Assembly: GCF_902726655.1 (NCBI RefSeq)
Contig: NZ_CACVAN010000001.1
Span: 2,294,001-2,358,000 of the forward strand
Reading direction: 5' to 3'
From: Virgibacillus ihumii
Lineage (GTDB): Bacteria; Bacillota; Bacilli; Bacillales; Amphibacillaceae
DNA length: 64,000 nt
The translations under genes and the position numbers were made by a program. This document shows, in pieces, positions 52,372 through 64,000 of this stretch. Positions within the stretch are counted from its first letter, which is position 1. Each line of letters begins with the position of its first letter. Below the pieces are notes generated by a model, which saw nothing but the letters and a program-made list of their open reading frames with translations, made no database searches and was not told the DNA's origin.

Positions 52372-53196
52372 CTATGAAAAAGTTGTGCGCATAGCGAGCT
52401 CGGTCATGACAAGCATTGCCTGATACGCTTCCACAATATCTTTTGCTTCAAATTGGACGATGGTCGTCCCTTCGATGAGTGTCGTTCCCGGCATCAGATT
52501 TGCCCATTCAGCCTGTCCATGGTTATTAAATTCGATTTTCAGTGTCGGGTGTTCCGGCGGATGCAGTGGTTTTACCTGATCACGGTTTTCCAGTGCCTGC
52601 GCAACTTTCGCTGTCAGCAGTTCGCCGGCTTTTTTCGGTGTCATACTTTTTACCGCCGATCTGGAAATCGTCTCTTTAACAGCTGCAGTCGTAACATCGG
52701 GAATCAGTGCCTCAGCTTCACGGGCTGCCTGATCATCCCCGGCAACCATTAATACGGGAACACCGAAATGACCGGCAACATAAGCATTAAAACCAAGTTC
52801 ACCAATCGCTCTGTCATTGATGTAAAAATTTCGCACCGCGTGAATCATCGCATGTGACATCACGCCAAACTGGCCTGCCTGTGCGTGGTATCCGACAAAC
52901 ATTACCCCGGAATATGTATGATCGATTCCCTGCATCATCGAAAGCGGTTTCACCTCTCCGGTTATTAAAGCCGCCTCCGGGTGCAGCTGATCTATTAGGA
53001 TATTATTCATTTTTGAATGGCTGTCATTGATTAAAATATCGGTACAGCCGGATTTAAATGCTGCATCTGCTACATAGTTGGTTTCCTCAGTCATGATTTT
53101 TCGTGCCCGCTCATAATTATGCTCGCTTGAATCCACATATGTATAGTCAGGCAAACCGGTTATCCCTTCCATATCGACAGAAATATATAACTTCAT
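52372..53196 (-). CDS. dppA: D-aminopeptidase DppA
   Basis: 274-aa zinc enzyme, a decamer in B. subtilis, that removes N-terminal D-amino acids such as D-Ala. All five zinc ligands of the known enzyme are at the same numbers: D8 and E10 (SVDMEG), H60 (NDSH), H104 (GYH) and E133 (GE). H115, the proposed base, is also present. This match fixes the start at 53196, with GAAGGGGGAG upstream; the frame from 53349 is too long. It heads the dpp-ykf operon. Confidence 0.95.
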   Translation of the reverse strand: MKLYISVDMEGITGLPDYTYVDSSEHNYERARKIMTEETNYVADAAFKSGCTDILINDSHSKMNNILIDQLHPEAALITGEVKPLSMMQGIDHTYSGVMFVGYHAQAGQFGVMSHAMIHAVRNFYINDRAIGELGFNAYVAGHFGVPVLMVAGDDQAAREAEALIPDVTTAAVKETISRSAVKSMTPKKAGELLTAKVAQALENRDQVKPLHPPEHPTLKIEFNNHGQAEWANLMPGTTLIEGTTIVQFEAKDIVEAYQAMLVMTELAMRTTFS

Positions 53197-53222
53197 CCAA
53201 CTCCCCCTTCCACTCATTTTGT

Positions 53223-53262
53223 AATTTTCTTTCAATTCTATCATATTATGTATGAAATTCAA
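53223..53262 (-). promoter_or_regulatory. Candidate promoter and CodY-like box of the dpp-ykf operon
   Basis: AATTTTCTTTCAATT at 53223-53237 matches the CodY consensus AATTTTCWGAAAATT at 12 of 15 positions, a usual score for real sites. It overlaps a leftward promoter candidate (TTGAAT, 16 bp, TAGAAT at 53235-53262; alternatively TTATCA, 17 bp, TATGAT). The dpp operon of B. subtilis is a classic CodY target. Confidence 0.45.
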
Positions 53263-53375
53263 TGATAAATTTGAACTGTTTCCGGAAAATATAAAACGTC
53301 GGGGCCCGTTAATTTCGATAGCAGACAACATCGCCGTTTGGTTCAACAATCAGGAACAAGAATTATTTTTGACAC

Positions 53376-53412
53376 TAAAAAAAGCAGATGCTTTATTTAC
53401 ACCTGCTTTTTC
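53376..53412. terminator. Terminator of murAA
   Basis: AAAGCAG/CTGCTTT stem with flanking A and T runs; on the minus strand it ends in T6, about 22 bp past the stop. Confidence 0.75.
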
Positions 53413-53434
53413 ATATATGATATAAATTCGATTT

Positions 53435-54751
53435 TCAGTTCAATTCAGCATATAGACCATCATTCTGAATATCAATTTTGACTGGCTCCCCTTCATCATT
53501 TACGCGTTCAATATCGGCACCGAGAGAAGCAAGCTTGCCCGCGAAATCAACATATCCTCGATCAAGATGCTTTAATTCCGTTACCCGGGTAAATCCGTCT
53601 GCACGCAGACCAGCTAAAATGAGTGCTGCCGCTGCACGCAAATCCGTTGCGGCCACTTCGGCACCTTGTAATTCACAAGGCCCTTCAATAATGACACCGC
53701 GGCCCTCAATTTTCATCTTCGCGTTCATGCGCCGAAACTCCTCGACATGCATAAACCGGTTTTCAAATACTGTCTCCGTAATCACGCTTGTGCCATATGC
53801 ACAAAGCATCAGTGCCATCATCTGTGACTGCATATCAGTCGGAAAACCAGGATGCGGCAATGTCTTAATATCAGTTGGTTTCAAAATATCCGGTCCCAGA
53901 ACCCGAATGCCACTGCCTTCCTCCAGTATGGTTACGTCCATTTCTTGAAGTTTTGAAATAACGGAGCGCAAATGCTCACTCACAGCATTTTCAATTAAAA
54001 TATTTCCACCAGTAATAGCGGCAGCGACCATAAATGTACCTGCTTCCACACGGTCGGGAATAATTGCATGTTCTGTGCCGTGAAGTTCCTCGACGCCTTC
54101 GATTCGAATCGTCTCAGTACCTGCACCAACAACCTTGCCGCCCATTTTATTAATAAAGTTCGCCAGGTCGACTATCTCAGGTTCTTTTGCACAGTTTTCG
54201 ATAATTGTTTTTCCATCCGCAAGTGCGGCAGCCATCATGATATTTTCCGTTGCCCCGACACTCGGCATATCCAGGTAAACTTTCGCACCCTTCAGGCGTC
54301 CCTCAGACTCCACCTCAACGAAGCCATTTCCGACATGCACGTGTGCGCCCATTGCTTCGAAACCTTTTAAGTGCAGATCAATTGGGCGTGATCCGATTGC
54401 ACATCCGCCAGGCATTGCCACGTTCGCATGTCCATAGCGGGCCAGCAACGGTCCCAGAACAAGCACAGAAGCCCGCATTTTCCTTACATATTCAAATGGC
54501 GCCTCCGTTTTTAATGGTTGGGAGGCATCAACAGACACTGTATTATTTTCAAAATGTACATTCGCATTCATATTACGCAATACTTCATTGATGGTAAACA
54601 CATCGGCCAGGACCGGAACATCATTAATAACACTGTTTCCTTTACTGGCTAAGATGCTGGCAGTGATAACAGGTAAAACTGCATTTTTAGCACCTTCCAC
54701 CTTTACATTACCATTAAGTTGATTCCCACCTCTTACGATGATTTTCTCCAT
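53435..54751 (-). CDS. murAA: UDP-N-acetylglucosamine 1-carboxyvinyltransferase
   Basis: 438-aa enzyme of the first committed step of peptidoglycan synthesis: it adds enolpyruvate to UDP-GlcNAc. K22 in VEGAKNAVL and the catalytic Cys in [11 protein letters not shown] near residue 117 (the fosfomycin target) are present, as is the C-terminal [11 protein letters not shown]. The essential MurAA paralogue, rather than MurAB, is suggested by the position next to ywmB and the atp operon, as in B. subtilis. A 34-bp gap separates it from ywmB. Confidence 0.95.
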   Translation of the reverse strand: MEKIIVRGGNQLNGNVKVEGAKNAVLPVITASILASKGNSVINDVPVLADVFTINEVLRNMNANVHFENNTVSVDASQPLKTEAPFEYVRKMRASVLVLGPLLARYGHANVAMPGGCAIGSRPIDLHLKGFEAMGAHVHVGNGFVEVESEGRLKGAKVYLDMPSVGATENIMMAAALADGKTIIENCAKEPEIVDLANFINKMGGKVVGAGTETIRIEGVEELHGTEHAIIPDRVEAGTFMVAAAITGGNILIENAVSEHLRSVISKLQEMDVTILEEGSGIRVLGPDILKPTDIKTLPHPGFPTDMQSQMMALMLCAYGTSVITETVFENRFMHVEEFRRMNAKMKIEGRGVIIEGPCELQGAEVAATDLRAAAALILAGLRADGFTRVTELKHLDRGYVDFAGKLASLGADIERVNDEGEPVKIDIQNDGLYAELN

Positions 54752-54785
54752 ATTTTAATTCTCCTTATGTTACATTTTCACTATA

Positions 54786-55505
54786 TTAATATTCATTAAT
54801 CAGGATAGGTGTGCCAATTGTAAGTTCCGTATCCCCGTTTTCACCTTTGTTCACCGCCATTTGAAAGTTCAACGGCCGATCTCCCAGATCAATCTTTTGA
54901 TTCCATAGTGGTGTATACCCGTAAATGATTTTTTTAACCATGGAATTTTCAACTGTATCTTCTTGTTTTTTTACGTGTTTTAAATTCAATGTTTGCCTTA
55001 TTTTACTAAAAACATAAACACTATTCATTTTATCATTAAATGATGTTTGAACACAAGCAAATTTTGTCGAATTTCCACTAAATAAATTGTCCTCTATCCG
55101 GTTGATTCGGCTGACGTACTTTTTACGTACAGACTTGTTCCAGACATCACCCTTGATGACTGCAATAAACTGTGCGTCAAACGTCCTGTCTTTCGGAATA
55201 ATGACATTATAAGATTCGGAAATACCGTGCTTTTTTTGCACGTGTCTAACTGAATATTTTATAGTGTTCGCATCTTCTTCTCCAGAGACTAAATAACTAT
55301 TTTTTTCCCGGAACCTGTCCAATATTTCCTCAGCATCTATGTAACTGACCGTTTCTTTCAGTGTTACCTGCCATTCACTAACTTTCAGGTTGCTGTCAAC
55401 TACCAACCCGGCCAGGTCTGTCATCGGATCAGACTGTACGGTGACCGCAACAGCATTATTGGCCGCCATTAACAAAATTAAAGTTATGAGTACTATTTTC
55501 TTCAT
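54786..55505 (-). CDS. ywmB: YwmB-family secreted protein
   Basis: 239 aa. A signal peptide is at residues 1-21 (MKKIVLITLILLMAANNAVA), then a mixed alpha/beta domain with EWQVTLKETVSYIDAEEIL. YwmB proteins have a TATA-box-binding-like fold in the crystal structure but no known role. The identification rests mainly on position between ywzB and murAA and on overall pattern. ATG at 55505 has GGGGGAT upstream. Confidence 0.75.
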   Translation of the reverse strand: MKKIVLITLILLMAANNAVAVTVQSDPMTDLAGLVVDSNLKVSEWQVTLKETVSYIDAEEILDRFREKNSYLVSGEEDANTIKYSVRHVQKKHGISESYNVIIPKDRTFDAQFIAVIKGDVWNKSVRKKYVSRINRIEDNLFSGNSTKFACVQTSFNDKMNSVYVFSKIRQTLNLKHVKKQEDTVENSMVKKIIYGYTPLWNQKIDLGDRPLNFQMAVNKGENGDTELTIGTPILINEY

Positions 55506-55616
55506 AATTAAAATCCCCCCGTTTTCATACAATCAGTATGAACGGGAGGGTTGTTAACCATACTACATTAATCTGGCAATCTATCGACAATTTTTGTGGA
55601 GTTTACCCGATGGCCA

Positions 55617-55856
55617 TCAGAAAAGAAAGACCAGATCGCTGGACCATTGCAGAAAGCTGAGGAAGAAGTTACTGACCGAAGTACCAACGGCAATTGCGAT
55701 AAACAGCAACATGATTTTTCCTTCCATCGCCCGGCCTTTTCTGATCAGAGGATCAAAATTTATCGTCTGCATTACCCTCCACGTAATAAAGATAAAAACT
55801 AAATGTGATATCATACTAAATAGTGCCATCTGTCCAATCGAAAACATTTCCTTCAC
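55617..55856 (-). CDS. ywzB: DUF1146 membrane protein YwzB
   Basis: 79 aa with two helices (residues about 8-32 and 49-75) and the conserved WRVMQTINFDPLIRKGRAM between them, which defines DUF1146. Function unknown. In B. subtilis it also lies between atpC and ywmB. The start is uncertain: a GTG at 55856 or ATG at 55847; the ribosome site (GAAGG) overlaps the first codons. Confidence 0.8.
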   Translation of the reverse strand: MKEMFSIGQMALFSMISHLVFIFITWRVMQTINFDPLIRKGRAMEGKIMLLFIAIAVGTSVSNFFLSFLQWSSDLVFLF

Positions 55857-56018
55857 TCTTTCTCAGAAAGTAATTTATCATTGCTACATGTTACTCTGCC
55901 ATTTCTATGGGCTATTGTCAATCACGACCGGTTTAGTAGAATATTTCACGCCACCCTTTTCTATCATTTCCCGGGAAATAACGACAAAATATTCTGAGGA
56001 TCGGCACCCGTCCATTTT

Positions 56019-56170
56019 TACCTGTGCGGTTGATGTTTCGCTCGTACGGTTGATGTTTTCCTTGTACGGTTGATGTTTCGCTCGTACGGTTGATGTTTTC
56101 CTTGTACGGTTGATGTTTCGCTCGTACGGTTGATGTTCCGCCCGTGCGGTTGATGTTTCGCTCATACGGG
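56019..56170 (+). repeat. 20-bp tandem repeat array A6 (seven full units)
   Basis: Units of exactly 20 bp from 56031 to 56170, alternating TTTCGCTCGTACGG and TTTTCCTTGTACGG forms, so here a 40-bp double unit has been copied. It lies after the atp operon terminator and before ywzB. The rest of the gap (55857-56018) shows nothing clear. Confidence 0.93.
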
Positions 56171-56190
56171 AAGTCACTCCCAAAAATGAA

Positions 56191-56226
56191 AAAAATCCCT
56201 CATAACAAGCGTTACAAGAGATTTTT
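56191..56226 (-). terminator. Terminator of the atp operon
   Basis: A 16-bp stem with few mismatches (AAAAATCYCT...) ends in T7 on the minus strand, four bases past the atpC stop. Confidence 0.85.
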
Positions 56227-56229
56227 TCA

Positions 56230-56637
<408 letters not shown>

Positions 56638-56731
56638 TCAGACAGGTAGAATGCTGGATAAAATTCACAGATCGATACAAACATGAGTCGAAATTTTACC
56701 CAGTTGTCGTCATACCTCTGCGTCTTCGTAA

Positions 56732-59041
<2,310 letters not shown>

Positions 59042-59100
59042 TCACCGCCCTTTCATAAAAAGGTTGCGTTTCCCATAAATAGTGGTTCGCTCACCACTAT

Positions 59101-60618
<1,518 letters not shown>

Positions 60619-60633
60619 TCACCCCTATCTTCT

Positions 60634-61718
<1,085 letters not shown>

Positions 61719-61795
61719 CTAACATTTCAGCATTCTATATTTCGTGTGCAACATAAAATGGCGAAGAGGCTCTCTCCGCCTATTCTGTTCGTTTA

Positions 61796-62035
<240 letters not shown>

Positions 62036-62079
62036 TTATCCTGAATGAACAGGTTTATTACCAATTCTTAGAAAAAATC

Positions 62080-62817
<738 letters not shown>

Positions 62818-62820
62818 TCA

Positions 62821-63189
62821 TTACTTTTTAAATTCAGACACAAAAAAATCTGCAATAATGACAATATAGGATGTCATCAGTCCAACTACTACTGCTATAA
62901 TGTGGAAATGTTCTTCAAAACGAAGTGCTATCAATACTGCGAGTGCGACTGACGCGAGCCTCCCCACTGTACCAACGCCTTTTACTTTCTTATTCTTGGC
63001 TACTGCTTCTCCTACATCATCAATCTTTTTTTGCAAAAGCCATAAATTGTAAAAGCTGGCTGTGCTTCCTAACAGGAGTCCGAGGAAAATTCGCGGATAA
63101 GGAGTAAAGCCGGCCCCCAGCACCAATACTGCAAGAAGGTAAAACATCCATTTTCGCTGACGGGTTATCATAAGATCATAGTTTGACAT
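62821..63189 (-). CDS. atpI: ATP synthase accessory protein AtpI
   Basis: 122 aa, four helices. It helps assemble the c ring. Identification rests on size, helices and first place in the operon, 18 bp before atpB. CAGGAGAAG precedes the ATG. Confidence 0.85.
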   Translation of the reverse strand: MSNYDLMITRQRKWMFYLLAVLVLGAGFTPYPRIFLGLLLGSTASFYNLWLLQKKIDDVGEAVAKNKKVKGVGTVGRLASVALAVLIALRFEEHFHIIAVVVGLMTSYIVIIADFFVSEFKK

Positions 63190-63450
63190 GATTCGACTCT
63201 TCTCCTGATAATGTTGTGCAATTATTCAGCCTGGCTATCAGGCCTGGACTGAAATTCTGCCATCCACATTAGAAAAACCTGGTTCGCCCGCAACTTCAGG
63301 GCAAAAAACCCAGGATCGGTTCCTCATAAATTTTAAGAAGCAATGTGAGGTAAATCACTGCAGATGTGGAATATATTTTTTATACTAAAGTAAGATTTTT
63401 CTGCTAAAAAACACTATTATTTCAGTTTATACTGAAAACCTTACCATTCC

Positions 63451-63465
63451 ACACTAAGTTAGTGT
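63451..63465. promoter_or_regulatory. Perfect dyad overlapping the atp promoter -10 region and start site
   Basis: ACACTAA-G-TTAGTGT is a perfect 15-bp palindrome. It begins within the -10 box and covers the expected transcription start, where a repressor would act. Confidence 0.45.
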
Positions 63466-63489
63466 ACATTAGCCACAGTCCGATGTCAA
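63461..63489 (-). promoter_or_regulatory. Sigma-A promoter of the atp operon
   Basis: Reading leftwards, TTGACA and TACACT are separated by exactly 17 bp. The transcript would have a leader of about 265 nt before atpI. The remainder of the gap (63190-63696) has small hairpins but no gene. Confidence 0.7.
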
Positions 63490-63696
63490 TCACAATGCAG
63501 CATCAAAAATCGGATGTCAGCTGCCAGTTTTAGACAGCTGAAATTCGACTTATTTCGACTCCTTTTTTCGAGCCGTGACATACACAGCTTAACCGCATTC
63601 CGTTTAACATTCTTTTACACTATTCATTATAAATGATTAAGCTTGTCAAAAACATGACGATTCTGTGAACTGGCATTTTTGTTCAGAAACCGAACG

Positions 63697-64000
63697 TTAA
63701 GGCTTTTTCACAATCGTCACTTCAGTCTGGTGACTTTCGATTTGTCCGTTTTTCAACTGTACGGTAATGACGGCCTGATATGTTCCCGGCTTGCCCAGTT
63801 CTGACTTTTTCAGCTGTCCTTTGACCATTCCCGGATCGACATCCTCCATCCGCAAAAACGTCCGGTCAAAGATAAGTGTTTCCGGATTGTACAGATTCAC
63901 TTCAATGCTGTCAGCCGGCTCTGTTACGTACATCTGGTAAACATATTTTTCATCGGAAAACGGCTTCAGGGAAAAACTGAATCCCATCGTTTTTGGATAA
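63697..64000 (-). CDS. C-terminal part of an unrecognised protein (5' end beyond the window)
   Basis: The frame is open to the window edge, about 101 codons. The visible part has alternating beta-strand patterns (YVYQMYVTEPADSIEVNLY, GTYQAVITVQLKNG), suggesting an Ig-like or other beta-sandwich domain. An ATG at 63987 has no ribosome site, so the gene probably starts outside. No family is recognised. Confidence 0.55.
   Translation of the reverse strand, partial: YPKTMGFSFSLKPFSDEKYVYQMYVTEPADSIEVNLYNPETLIFDRTFLRMEDVDPGMVKGQLKKSELGKPGTYQAVITVQLKNGQIESHQTEVTIVKKP

Overview
The window looks like a chromosomal segment from a low-to-mid GC, endospore-forming member of the Bacillaceae, probably from the moderately halophilic Virgibacillus/Lentibacillus/Oceanobacillus side (the family is well supported, the genus is a guess). 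Evidence: sporulation genes spoIIID, spoIIQ and spoIID; mbl, murAA, ywmB, ywzB and the atp operon in an order close to that of Bacillus subtilis; a full dpp-ykf operon; and teichoic-acid genes tagO, tagD, tagGH and several tagB/tagF-type transferases. Almost every gene reads leftwards (minus strand).

Layout. 1-13.8 kb is a cell-wall polymer island: two sulfotransferase-like genes, a giant GW-repeat glucosaminidase, tagH-tagG, two glycerophosphotransferase genes (one fused to a glycosyltransferase), tagD and a tagB-like gene. An IS256-family element with an 8-bp target duplication (13808-15181) sits in the terminator once shared by the tagB-like gene and a convergent Ca-binding-repeat protein. 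16.2-19 kb holds an MBOAT/DHHW acyl-transfer pair, 19-22.8 kb an amino-acid permease and the tagO-galU pair. 23-28 kb holds an ABC exporter with its own TetR regulator and operator, a DUF2935 protein, and a split ThrE-type exporter. 28.3-32.3 kb is an RND efflux pair. 32.7-42.9 kb holds comK, fabZ, an EpuA-family gene, mbl, a NERD-domain gene, spoIIID, an AimR-like receptor with a short secreted peptide, spoIIQ and spoIID. 43.1-53.2 kb is ykfD-ykfC-ykfB-ykfA-dppE-dppD-dppC-dppB-dppA, for uptake and recycling of murein peptides. 53.4-63.2 kb is murAA, ywmB, ywzB and the atpIBEFHAGDC operon, with a clear promoter at about 63.46 kb.

Two things stand out. First, a 344-aa TPR-like protein resembling phage AimR (arbitrium) receptors is followed by a 40-aa signal-peptide-bearing ORF (39204-39326), with no phage genes around it: a candidate chromosomal peptide-signalling pair wedged between spoIIID and spoIIQ. 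Second, six arrays of a 20-bp tandem repeat (core TTGATGTT...CGTRCGG; over 70 units in all) are scattered through intergenic regions. Two unrelated repeats with a period near 21 bp occur at 22.9-23.0 kb and 28.2-28.3 kb. The arrays are open in several reading frames and so produce false ORFs.

Functions fit together around the cell envelope: precursor supply (galU, murAA, fabZ), wall teichoic acid synthesis and export (tagO, tagD, tagB/F, tagGH), wall remodelling (glucosaminidase, SpoIID/SpoIIQ), murein peptide salvage (dpp-ykf), and shape (mbl). ATP synthase supplies energy next door.
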